A DNA stretch of 64,000 nt from Rugalucina vietnamica (lineage: Eukaryota; Mollusca; Bivalvia; Lucinida; Lucinidae). How positions within the stretch are numbered: the first letter of the stretch is position 1; every line of letters begins with the position of its first letter. The position numbers were made by a program, and so were the translations under genes. Below, one piece after another: positions 1 to 13,200 of the stretch. The DNA is taken from the NCBI GenBank assembly GCA_964017185.1, contig OZ024879.1, positions 29,670,956-29,734,955 on the forward strand. The letters are read 5' to 3'. The notes beneath the pieces were generated by a model. The model was not told the DNA's origin. It was given only the letters and a program-made list of their open reading frames with translations, and ran no database searches.

Positions 1-166
1 CCCCAACCCAATTATGGTTCACATTAAATTTGATCAAGATTGGCCTACTAGCTTCAGAAATATTCTTCTTTGAAATTGTGGACGGACGACGACGACGGAC
101 GACGACGGACCACGGACGACGACGACGGACGACGGATGCCTGCCTTCGGCTCAGGTGAGCTAAAAA
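1..166 (+). mobile_element. Right end of a Helentron-like element
   Basis: A GACGACGACGGAC run is followed by CTTCGGCTCAGGTGAGCTAA, the same right end as the element at 26451-27974. The left part lies outside the window. GGACGACG simple repeats are normal in these elements. Confidence 0.6.
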
Positions 167-563
167 ATGTCAACAAGGTGTCCAGCTTTGTTATTAAACC
201 AGAATTTGGCAGGCATAGATTTACTTGCTTGAAAGGCATAGATTTACTTGCTTGAACAACGAAATTTAAGATACGGATGCTAGAGACCTTTGATTGATTG
301 ATTTTAGTATCAAACCTATACAATGAAATAATTATAACATTGTTATCTACACACCGCAGGTGCCTAAAAATCATCAATACAAGCAAATGTATTGCTCAGA
401 TTCTGTGAACACATGGGCTAATATGCACCTTCAAAGTTCACATACGATTCAAGATATCTAGAAAATTTTGATGTAAATATCATAAAATAAATTAACTATG
501 GAATTAAAAAGTCCTTGGAAAAAACAGACAGAATGAACTATGAGATAGATATCTCAAACTTAC

Positions 564-798
564 CCACTGTCCCGAACCTTGCCCTTCTTCTGGTATCCAC
601 AACTTGCAGAATTCTTGGCTCCTCCCGATTTAGTCTCTCCCGACTTGATCGGGAGTTGTTCACATGAAGAGGGTGTGTCGGGCTGTTTGTGTCGGTGGTG
701 TTACTAAGAGCAGAACCAAATCGCAACTGAGCCTCTGTGGAATCCATGATGGTGATTAACCAGTCCCAAGTAGGTTTGAGGTTATACTCAAGGTACAG
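564..798 (-). CDS. UBR5: UBR5 exon 32 (last coding exon in the window)
   Basis: Begins [17 protein letters not shown] and continues into [14 protein letters not shown] and [19 protein letters not shown], a hallmark of UBR5. Acceptor TTTTAG, donor GTGG|GTAAGT, phase 1. The next exons, including MLLE and HECT, lie left of the window. Confidence 0.94.
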
Positions 799-3700
799 CT
801 AAAAGAGTATATAAGAATCTTACAAGAGTGTCAGGTATGGATAGACAAATCTGTCCCGAGGGTCACATTTTGGCATCACGAGGCTCGCCGAGTGATGCCA
901 AATTGTGACCCGAGGGACAGATTTGTCTATCCATACCTGACACGAATGATGGATTCTTTTTCTTGCACGCTTTAAAGTGGTGAAGCTTGATTTTCATACT
1001 ATTTACCTTGAAAAACGCAACAATCGCGGCGTCCGCCATTTTGATTTAAAACGTTTTGATGTCCTTGTGACGTGTGCGCTGAACGACAAAATTACGTGAC
1101 GTCCTATACAACCAGTGTTAAAAAAGAACACTTGAACGCAGGGTGCGACCGGGGTGAGATAAGAATTTCTCACATGGGGTAAAACGTAGGATTTCTCTAT
1201 CTGGTGTGCAAGAAATTTATTTATGTATAAAATTTCCCAGTTTTCTGATATATACTGTACTGAGAGGAATTAGAAACTAAGTTTTTAATTTCCCATATCA
1301 TGTGTTGAGGCCCCGTAAAACTGATTAAAGGTCTCCAGTAATTTCTTAACAGAGTGTTCAAAAGGCATTACTGATTTATCTTTATATTGCAGTGAATATA
1401 TCTCTGGAGGGCTTAAATCCGTTTTACAAGGCCCAACATAAAATATGGGAAGTAACATTCCAGCCTGCCAGTAATTTTATATTACTGATCGTTCCAAGGC
1501 GATACTTCTGTTGTAGTTCTTTTTGTTTTATGTCTTTGCATTGAATTTTTGTGCTGTTTGCACCTTATGTGCGTTTTCATATTTTAGTTAGGTTTAGGTA
1601 ACTGAGTGGCCACCTATTGGGAAATAGCTGCTCACTCAGCTTGTTTTCTTAGTACAGGTGTCTAATTGTCAATTCATTTTCCCACTTCGGTTTTTGGAGT
1701 GGGAATTTCTTTCTGATTGTGCCTTTTCCTGATCATTGCCTACTTGTATCTTTTTCTAAATTCCTCTCAGTATATGTCCAAAATTCTAACATGACGTTAA
1801 CGTCACCATTGGCAAATTAACAATAATTCACCGTAAACAAAATAATGCACGTAAGGTGGCGTTTTTGTGACGTCGCTCATACATTCATGTCCCCCGAGAA
1901 TGTGTCCAGTGGAAAACATTTTGAAATCGAAATAATTTTACTTTACGTAGAATTATCTTTGATTAACGCATGATTTTGTCGGGCATATGCGATATTTAAT
2001 TCACTCCGGCTGCATTGTCGTGAATTAATACATCACAATCTGCCCTCCAACATCCCACATTAATCACAATAATTCACCGTAAAGAAAAATTATTTCTTAA
2101 ATATCCAAACATAATCAATATCATCCAACTCTCAGAGGAATAGACAACAAAGGCCTGAAAACTTGGTTAAATATCTCTGGAGAGATTGTGCAGTAAGCAA
2201 AAGTGTATTATGATGGGGTTACTTACAAAAGACCTATAGCAAAATAATCATCTTAGAAGCCATAACACTGGCATGTAATATCAAAACCCATGTTATAAAC
2301 AGGTTTGATATGACGAGGTTAGACTGTACCTGTAAATCTGACGCCTCTTGGTCAGATATATCCAGAGTTCTTGGCAGTGTCGGAGCTAACGCATGATAAT
2401 CCTGCAGCATTGTCAACAAGTCTGCTATCTGCCGTACAACAACACCAAAAGCTCGTCCCAGCTGACTGACCGTCGTCGCCATATTGACAGGTGCCTCCTG
2501 GGTAACAGTTGTTGCCGTGGTAACCGTTGTGGAGCGACGGAGGTTGGAGGGGTCAATGTAGATCAGACTTCCCCCTCCCCCTGTGGCTGTGGTGTTACCT
2601 GTGGCGGAGCTGGCTGCTGGACGTGAGCTACTGGTGGGCTCGCGCTGGCGGATGGCCCACTGCATGGTCTCGGGGGCCTGGACAGTTCTCTGCCCATGCG
2701 TACCTACAACATACACATTAGGCATGAAATAAAAGAAGGCAATTACAAAATATAATATTGTGCAGAAAACTATAAAAGCTCCTGCACTCGTACTTTCTTC
2801 CATACATCCTGTGTATTAGAGATTGCATGCTTTCTTGTCGCATTGTTCTTATAGAACATTCCAGACCTAAATCATGATTTGTTTCTTTCACTTTGTGATA
2901 TGACCTAAAACATTATTCTTGCATGGCTGTTTGTCAAGTTTTCTGATCATCAATAACTGGCATAACTTACTTTATATTTTCATCACTCTTAGATTCTTTT
3001 TGATTCTACTGTGGGTCCTAAAGTAAGTCTTGTGCGTGAGGGGGTCTGGAAGAACTTACCTGAAGTGCTCCGTCGCTCTAACTGTTCATCAAGAACGTTT
3101 AAATCTTCAGCCTCCTGATCGTCACTGTCCGGCCCATCACTCTCGTAATCATCTTCCTGGTTTGATGAGTCACCGGAGTCGGAGAAGTGAGCCAAACTAC
3201 CAAGACCTTAAAGAGGAAGCACTCGGTAAAAGAGATTGTTTAGAAATTTAACATCCCAGTCAACAATTTATAACAATTAATCAGTCATGTAAGGATGGAG
3301 CTACTACTATTACTATGGGTATCTATATACTCATTTTGTGTCTTGTCCAAGGACACAACTCAGCCCCTGTGGGGTTCACACCTAAAACTGGTTGAATCAG
3401 TCTGGCTCTGTTTGCTGAACACTTTTACGAAAGACAAATTATTTTGAGATAACGGGCAGATGAACAAGATAGCTTTTGATTTGAGCCGCCTCGTGGGAAA
3501 ACCAACAATGTGGTTTCCGACCAGGTCCGACACAACCCGGCCTGTACAGCTACAGAAGCAGGCTAGAAGCTTGAAATTTCGGATTTAAGTAGAAGAGGAA
3601 TTGTACTATCCGAGTAGCGAAAACAAAGGCGCTGATCAGCTTCGCGGTTACCGCGAAGCTGATCTGCGTCTTTGTTTTCGCCTATGCATATTGTTGGTTT

Positions 3701-6700
3701 TCCCATGAGGCGGCTCATTTGGTACTGGTATTATGACTTGTCTTCGTTTCAATCTTTTTCAAGATTTCTGAGGATTCGGTCCTTTTCTGTCTAAAACCTT
3801 CTCAATTCTTACCAGCGTCTGACCCAGCTGTTGCCATGGTAACTGCACTCCTCTGTACACTGACATTGTCCTGGTTGCTATGGATACTCTCGTCATCGCT
3901 CTCTGATTCAGCAAGAAGGTCAAGGTCCATGTCACTCTCAGCAACTGGAATACAAGTTCACGTTTGTTTGATTTTTGACCGAGCCATCATTTCCTCTACG
4001 TATTTAAAGTAAATGTCTCTTGTGTATATCAGTGTATAGTTCAGACTAGAACCTACAGTTTACCACCAGGTCAACCATCTTCCCTTATCATATACAGTGA
4101 GCATTTATTTGTTTGTTTTTATTGAGGTTGAATGTCCCAGTCAACAATTTTTCAGTCATGTCAGGAGGGACCTACCATTTCCTGGGTATTAACCAGTACT
4201 CTTGGGAGTTAATGTGTCTTGCTCATGGACAAAACATGGCACCACATGTGGGAATCAAACCCAGGATCTCTCCATCTGGGGTTGATGCTCTACCACCAGG
4301 CCACCAAACACCTTGTTTGTGGGGGGGCAAAAAACTTAAGCAGACTCTACTTTGTTCCAAATGAGATGGACTTACAGCATGTATCAGTATTGAATGATCA
4401 AGGACACCAAGATAATCAGCACTCTTATCCACGTGGCCAAAGAGGTTGCCAAAATTTAAAGTGACCGAGATAGATTCAAACTCAAAGGGAGATAATTACC
4501 ATCATCCTGTTCTGGAGGTTGTTGTTCATGATCTGACCTCTCCGACTGCCTATCTTCATGGTCTGACTGCTGCTCCGATGAACGCTGGAACTCTAAGATG
4601 CCACCTCCTTCTACCTCAATCTAGGAAAAAGTCAGGACAGTTAAACATTAGATACAGAAACAATGAGAATAACTTTTTATATCTCTTTATGCACTAGTCT
4701 TCTGGATCAGACTTTAATGGACATTGACATTGTGGGTCCTTTTTTCTAGATGCATTAGAATAACCATATGCATTAGCCACATTATACACATATTGTATTG
4801 GCATAAGCACCAAAAATGGTTTTAAAATCAAGCAAAACCATCAAAAAATGATGTCCATTTTGCAAAAACAAATAATTATTTTCTAAAACAAACAAACAAA
4901 AAACATACCTCCTCCATGTCAACCGGAAGCATTTCCTCTTCATCTCTATCAGCAGGAGCTTCACTGTCTGGCTCATTGATCTCGACTCTCGATATGTCAG
5001 GGCGGTACGGGGACGATTGGGTAACCTGGTCTGGCGACTGCGTTCTAGGTGGAAGGGGGTCCACACTGAATACTTCCTCGCTACCCTGAAGTAAAAAAAT
5101 ATTTATCATCTTAATATGTAAAACTGTTGGAGAGGTTTTAGATTTGGACAAAAATGTGTTGATATGTCGGGGACGGTACAGGGATGATTGGGTCACCTAG
5201 TCCAGAGACTAAGTCCTGAGGTAATGAATACTTCAGCAATTCCCTGAAGCCAAAATTAAATTATCATTTCCATATCCAAAACTATTAGAGGCATTTGTGA
5301 GGTGGACAAAAAATGCTTGAATCTTGATATGTGAAAGCTTTGGAACACTCACTTACACTTAAGGACACCCTTTTGAACTATCTCTTGGAAACACTCTCTA
5401 AACATTTTGGAATAAAAAAAAACCTAACACTTGGAGACTCTCATACACTTCTGAACTTTCTCTTACACTTTGAACTATCTCTTACACTTTGGGTCACTAT
5501 CTTCCACTTTGGAACTCTCTCTTACACTCTGGAACTTTTTCTTACACTTTGGGTCACTATCTTCCACTTTGGAACTCTCTCTTACACTTTGTGTCACTAT
5601 CATCCACTTTGGAACTCTCTCTTACACTTTGGAACTCTCTCTTACACTTTGTGTCACTATCTTACACTTTGGAACTCTGTCTTACACTATGAATCTTTCT
5701 CTTACACTTTGTGTCACTATCTTCCACTTTGGAACACTCTCTTACACTTTGTGTTATTATCTTACACTTTGGAACTCTCTCTTACACTTTGGAACTCTCC
5801 TTAAGTTTAGGTAACTGAGTGGCCACCTATTGGGAAAATAGCTGCTCATTTGGCTTACGATATGTTTTCATTGTTTAAGTACCTGGTTGTTAGTTTGGAT
5901 TTTTCCCACCTCGGTTTTTGGAGTGGGAATCTTTTTCTGATTGCGCCTTTTCCTGATCTTTGCCTACTTGTATCTCTTACACTTAAGAACTCTCTCTTAC
6001 ACTTTGGAACTCTCTCTTACACTTTGTGTCACTATCTTACACTTTGGAACTCTCTCTTACACCCTGGAACTTTCTCTTACACTTTGGGTCACTATCTTCC
6101 ACTTTGGAACTCTCTCTTACACTTTGTGTCACTATCTTACACTTTGGAACTCTCTCTTACACTTTGGAGCTCTTTCTTACACTTTGTGTCACTTTGAAAC
6201 TCTCTCTTACACTATGGATCTTTCTCTTACACTTTGGGTCACTATCTTACACTTTGGAACTCTCTCTCTTACACTATGGATCTTTCTCTTACACTTTGGA
6301 ACTCTCTCTTACACTTTAAAATGCTCTCTTACACTTGACTAATGATTAAGTTAATCTACACAAACCTGTACGGCATCAATATTAGCTGACTCAAGTGAAA
6401 AAGTAGCAGTTGGCCGTACAGCTCCAAGTCTGACAGGGGCAATCAGAGAATTAGCGACCTCACAAAGTTCTTCTACTGCTACGTTAATTAGGGCTTGGAA
6501 CACTCTCTTATAGTAAATCTTTCAATATATACTAACCTGTACAGCATCAACATTAGCCGACACCAGTGGGAAGGTAGCAGTTGGTCGAGCTGCTCCCAGT
6601 CTTACTGGCGCTATGAGAGAGTTAGCAACTTCACAAAGTTCTTCCACTGCTATGTTGATTAGGGCTTGGAATGCTCTCTTACACTTGACTAGTGGCTGAC

Positions 6701-9700
6701 AGGAGGGTATACCAGTGCTGAAATACATTTGAGCCGTTGTGTGACAAAACCAACAATTTGGGTTTCCGACCAGGTCCGACATAAAACGACCTGTACAGTC
6801 ACAGAAGCAGGCTAGAAACCTGAAATTTCAGATTTAAGAAGAAGATGGATTGTACTATCTGTGTAGTGAAAACAAAAGCACTGATCAGCTTCGCGGTTAC
6901 CGTGAAGCTGGTCTGCGCCTTTGTTTTCGCATATGCAAGTTGTTGGTTTTCTTGTGCTGAAATACATTCAAAATTTGATTCAAATTAAGATTTTAATACT
7001 GTATAAGGAGTCCTAGTGCAACACTTTTTAGTAGCAACATTAAGTATTTCATGGAGAACGAACAAAAAATAAAATTTAATAACCTCTGATCAAATATTAA
7101 TTCCATCCTTACAAAGTCTTTTAGAGATAGTAGTCAGGTGTATTTGAAGTTTATGACTGGGTCCAAAACAACACAAGAATATGGTTTAAGGCTTGCAATT
7201 TCAAAATGAGATTTAAAAAGTAGGATAATTCACACATCTATTCAAGTAAATCTATTTACCTTTTCTTTTTCCCAGAGTTAGGAGTCATCTCAATGTTGAG
7301 TATAACAAATATTCTGGCCACAGATCGTATAAATCTTCTGGCTACCATTTTGGCTTCAGCTTTACGCCCCTCGATATTTTCATTCTTCATTTCTCGTATC
7401 AGAGTTGTTAGTAAAGTGTCAAGCATCTGTGAGAAAAAGATGATTTTGGTTAAATTAACAAAGATCCTCGCCATAGTATATAAAAGCTCCAGGCCACCAT
7501 CTTGGCTACAGCTTTACGACCCCATGTATCCTCAGTTTTTATTATTTGTATTATGTTGTTAGCAGGATATCTAAAATCTATTAAAGAAGAATGCTTCTGG
7601 TTTAGTATCACAAAGGATAAATCTCCCTCAATATTCCTTTTCTTAAAGGACAATGATTGAACTGTCAAGTCTAAAACAGCCTGCTCTGACTTCAGATGTG
7701 ACTGTTCTTCTTCAGCTTAGATAAGTAGCTTTTAACGACCGGTGGACCAGGGACTTTAATTTAAAATTCTCTGACTTATGGCTAAATCACCACTAACCTC
7801 AACACTACACTTGACAAGCAGACAGTGGGTAAATTTGTCTAATCTTGCAGTCCCACTTTGACTCTCAAGATACAACTGTTCTTCGTAAATCACGTCCGGG
7901 CTACTGCTGCGTCTTGGTCGCCGGCCGCTCAGTAACATGGCCCTTACAGCAGTCCAGTCGTTGAGGATCCTTTCCAGGGCTTGTCTACTGAATCTTGGCG
8001 GCTGTAGGTCATGCTCAGGCATCTCAACATCTGGATATAGAAAAAAAATTGTAACTATTTCTTCTCATTATTTTATCTTTTACAGTATTAGTAGTATTAT
8101 CATCTAAAACAGCCCCTTTTGAATTTTTTAATTCAGTTTTACAGCCCTTTCAAGATTATTTCAGCTCATCAAGATTATTTCAGCTTATAATGGGTCAATC
8201 AGTAGGTGGTCTGAAAAGGGGAGAATCCCGAGAAAAACCACCTGGCACACCTGCAAGCAGAACTTGGCTCGTCTCACATGGCCAGTGCGGGTCTCAAACC
8301 CACACCAGACTTTTTGATAAGCACTACTTTAGCTTACACATTATTTTTCCAATTAGTCTACTACTACTAATGAGACAAAAACCTGGCTCGGCATACAAGC
8401 TTGGCAGCTCGGGCTCGGCATGGACTTTCATACCACACCATGCCCTGAGGTTATAAAACTTTTTTTCAAGCTCAACTCAGCTGAGCATGAAATTTAAACT
8501 GCTCATAAATGCTGAAAAAAACCAAATAAGTTGAAATTTCAGGTTTATATCACCATATCCTGTAATTTATATCGCTCATAAATGTTAAAATGCCAACAAT
8601 TGTTGGCATTTTAACATTTATGAGCACGATAAATTTTAGTCTCAGCTGAGCTGAGCATGAAAAAAAAGTTTCATACCACACCATACCTAATTCTGAGGCT
8701 GGTGTCTTCCTAGGAACGGCCGATGTAACCCTGTTCCTATTCCCTGGTGCTGGTCGGTACTGTCTCTGTTCAACCAGCTGTCGACCCACAGTCTGAACCA
8801 GGAACAATAGGATGTTCTCTCCCCTAAAACAACATAAAAGATACATTATTCTTGCACACCTGACATAAAAATGTCAGTATATCCAAGGTTTTGTGCAAGG
8901 GTAAAAATTCTATCTACCACAGGTTGTTTGCCCCCGTGTTCAAGTGTTCTTTCTTAAAACTGGCTGTATAGGATGTCATGTAACTTCATCGTTCCGCGCA
9001 CACGTCACAATGACGTCAAAATTTTCTATTTCAAACTGGCAGACAACATGATTTTAGCATTTTTCAATTTTAAAGTTGTGAAAATCAACCCTTACCACAT
9101 GAAGGTGTGCAGGAATTGTACTATCCATGTAGCAAAAACAAAGGCACTGATCAGCTTCGCAGTTCGAAGCTGACCTGTGCCTTTGGATTCGCATATGCAG
9201 ATTGTTGGTTTCCTCATGATGTGGCTCAAATAATTCCTGAGCAAGCCTGACTGGCGGGTTAGTTTACTAGAATTTAGTGCCTAATTTTCATCAGTAATTG
9301 CCGATTTCCTATCTCCAAGCAAGAATGTTCCAGATATCTAGTAGGTCTATCTCTGAAGTCAGCATGCATACAAAGTCGATAGCTATTGCCTAAGCCTCAT
9401 TGTCTCAGGGTTGACTACAGGCAAGGTAAATTCAGAAATCTGGGAGTCGCATAAATCTTAGACCAAGATCAACTTCAACATTTGAGCCAACAATGTGGTT
9501 TTTGAACAGGTCTGACACAAACCGGACTGTACAGCTACAGAAGCAGGCTAGAAGCTTGAAATTTCAGATTTAAGAAGAAGAGGAAGTGTACTATCCGTGT
9601 AGCGAAAACAAAGGCGCTGATCAGCTTCGCGGTTACCGCGAAGCTGATCTGCGTCTTTGTTTTCGCATATGCAGATTGTTGGTTTTCCCATGGGGCGGCT

Positions 9701-10228
9701 CATTTATGTCTTAGCTGTCTATATCAAGAAAGCTTATAAGAATCTTACACGAGTGTCAGCGATGGATAGACAAATTTGTCCTAAGGATCACTTTGGCATT
9801 ACGAGGCTCGCCGAGACAAGTAACACATACCTGCTATTATTAAGAGTGACTAGGTCTGTCTCAGCCAGAAGCTTGATAACCACATACCTGCTATTATTAA
9901 GAGTGACTAGGTCTGTCTCAGCCAGAAGCTTGTTCAGTAGGTCAATTCTGACGCCCTGCTGCCCAGCAATTATGACCTTACATTCTTAATTTCTCGCAGT
10001 AAGCGTTTATCTATTTCTTTAAATGATTAAAGCAGTGAGTAACAACAACATACCTGCTATTATTAAGTGTGACTAGGTCCGTCTCAGCCAGAAGCTTGTT
10101 CAGTAGATCAATCCTGACTCCCTGTTGCCCGGCAATCAATGCCTTACATTTACATTTCTCCCAGCAGTCACAATACGCAGTTGGAGATGTTCTCTTTAGT
10201 CTGAAATTGCCAATGTTTACATCAAAAG

Positions 10229-10259
<31 letters not shown>

Positions 10260-13200
10260 CAGTTAGCTGAGGGCAACTCATTTATTCTCCCCGTCATTTG
10301 GCACACAGGGTCGGGGAGGATCATCCCCCTGAGTGCCTTACAAACTACATGGGTGGATTTGCGTATAAGAAAGTGTGTTCATTCTCCACTCTCCATTCAC
10401 AATTCATTCAATTAATATGTTATGATGGTCTACAATACAAACAGTTGTTTTAACAATAAAAAATATCATATCTACATCAATGAATGGTTACCACCTATAA
10501 AATTTTGATATTTTGTTAAAAATTATGATTTCAAATATTGTCATGTGTTAATTGAACCTGATTTACTGGTAGCCTTTCATTGATGCTAAGTATATCTAAA
10601 TTTATGTATATCCTACTTTGTTGTGTAAATTCCAGCTTCACTAAATGGGTTAAAGCTAAACTTGAATGACAATGTGTTCACCTCAGATAAGTGAAAAAGA
10701 AAACAACAGCAACAACATATGTATATAAGGAATAAGGTATCAAAAGCAATTTTAACGATTACATTTAACATCATGACTTTGCAATAAATAGGCTTTAAAA
10801 CCTGACTTCTACATGGTAAAATGGAAATACGGTAAAAATTCTATTAAACACCCACACTCTAATAAACGCTCTGACATACCCCTATTTGCATGCCCAAAAT
10901 GGCCATTTTATGTGAGTTTTGGAATTCAAAGAACCTCTAATAAACACCCACTTTAAAAAAAGTTGGGAAATATCCAATATTTTTAAGCAGTTAATCAATA
11001 ATTTTGCTATTTTGTTACAAAATCTATTTTTCTCTTGTAGTCCAAATAAGCGGTAGTGCATAGGATACCCGAACATCTATTTGGAATAAAAGTCCTGTCT
11101 AGGGCAGATTGAGAGCCATCAATAATTTCAGTTCTTATGTATATGGATTCTTGAATGTTGCCCTCCAATGTAGGCTCCAATAAACACTCATCCCCTTCTA
11201 TTGTAAAGGTACTGTTTTCAATAGAATTTTTACAGTAAATGTGTATCCAGTATTTTTTTTCTACTCTAAAGCATAAATTGTTCCTACATACTGAAAACTT
11301 TCTTTGAATTCATGAGGCAATGAATTTGCAAAAAAATTACTGTCAGAAATTTTCATGTGACTTTCATTTCGCAAATTTTCTATTTCCGAATTATTGGTGA
11401 GGTTTTGAATTTGAAAGCGAGTTTTCGTATGTCTATGTGATTTATAGAGATTCTTTATTAGCGAGAATTTTATATTGGTGAGACATTCAATTCGCGAAAA
11501 TTTCTTGCAAACATTTCCAAACTAAGAGTATGTTCTCGCTTTAAATAGATTTCTGAATTTCCAGTATGTGACAAATACATAAATAGATCCTTTTTGATGA
11601 CTGGTTGCATTGTGTTATGGCTTGTCATTCCAGCCAACAATATTTAGGTACTGTAAATCCGGAAATTTTCGCGAGAACTTAATTTTCGCTAATATTCTCG
11701 AAGTCGTTGCTTCGCGAAAATAAATTTCTCACTAATAAAGAATTACTATAAGCTTTATAGACTGCTCGAGTACTCGCTCGCGAATTCAAGAACTTGCTAA
11801 TAATTCTGAAATTGAAAATTCGCGAAATAAAAGTCTCGCGAAAATTTCCGAATTTACAGTATGGTAGAATAGAGACTGTGCTAGCTTTCAAATCACATGC
11901 TTTTCCCTTCGAAGATCTAAGCTCTACCACAAGGCCACTAAGCGCTCACCGATAAACCTCTTATATTATTTTCATACACACACTACAGCTTTGAAACTCC
12001 ACACAGAAAACAGCAGAAACCCAAACAGACTTCATTCATGTAGCAGATAATTAATGAAATGCTACATTTACTCCTCACAAATTATTACATAAGAATACTT
12101 TGTTACTCACTTGCAATCATGTCCCTTGTGACAGACTCGGGCACATTCAGTACAGCAACATAGAGAGCCCAGCAATCCGCAGGTCTTACACTCAAAGATG
12201 TCCTGAAAGTATTCATGTAAGACTAGATCAATTTTCATGTAAAGCAATGTAACCAAAGTTAAAGTTTTCTAAGCTTTACTTTAGAGGATTTTATTACCAA
12301 TAAATATATGCAATCAAAGCTGCAAAATCTTGAACACTAGGCTATAGTCACAACTGATTGGAAACGGGCTCTGTTCCGCTCAAATCTTATTCTAACTAAG
12401 TGATCAAACTTAAGATATTACGTAAAAGCTAAGAATTTCCTCCTACCTGGTTTATATGCTCGGCTCCAGTCCAGGTAAAACTACAGGTATCATTACAACA
12501 CAACACCAGTAGAGGTGAATTATCCAGACTTAAACCACATAGATAGCATGATAGATAAAGCCTACCTGGTTAATGTGTTCAGCCCCAGTCCAGGTAAAAC
12601 TACAGGTTTCATAACAACACAACACCAGTAGAGGTGAATTATCCAGACTTAAACCACATAGATAGCATGATACATAAAAAGGTACAAGTAGGCAAAGATC
12701 AGGAAAAGGCGCAATCAGAAAAAGATTCCCACTCCAAAAACCGAGGTGGGAAAAAACCAAACTAACAATCAGGTACTTATATCATGAAACATATCGTAAT
12801 CCGAATGAGCAGCTATTTTCCCAATAGGTGGCCACTCAGTTACCTTTACTTAACTAAAAATATGAAAACATACATAAGGCGCCAACAGCACAAAAAAAAG
12901 TTTTTACACACCAAGACATAAAACAAAAAGAACCACTACAGAAGTATCGACTTGGAACGATCAGTAACACAAAGTTACTGGCGGGCTTAAACCGGTTTTA
13001 CATGGCCATAACCTCACCCTCAGCTTCTGCAGTGGTTCATAACATTTAGTTAGTTATTCGGTCCTCGTGGTGAATCTCTAACTAGTCAATGAATCATCAA
13101 GAACAAACAAATAAATCATGATAAACATCCTGATGAATCAAAAACCAGGACTCACAGACTGAGTAAGCTGCCCGACGATGGAGATCCCTGGGCGCCGAAT

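Noticed and set aside
2234..2803. N-terminal hydrophobic segment on the open frame around exon 31 (transmembrane-like)
   Set aside because: It lies upstream of a clear acceptor (TTGTAG at 2704-2705) and is intron; UBR5 has no membrane segment here.
3030..3251. Plus-strand frames over UBR5 exons (also 2393-2626, 6-8 kb and 16471-16728)
   Set aside because: Antisense shadows of minus-strand exons with no homology or splice logic.
5331..6342. Long overlapping frames with repeated [10 protein letters not shown]
   Set aside because: Products of the 20-bp minisatellite, open in three frames because the repeat has few stop codons.
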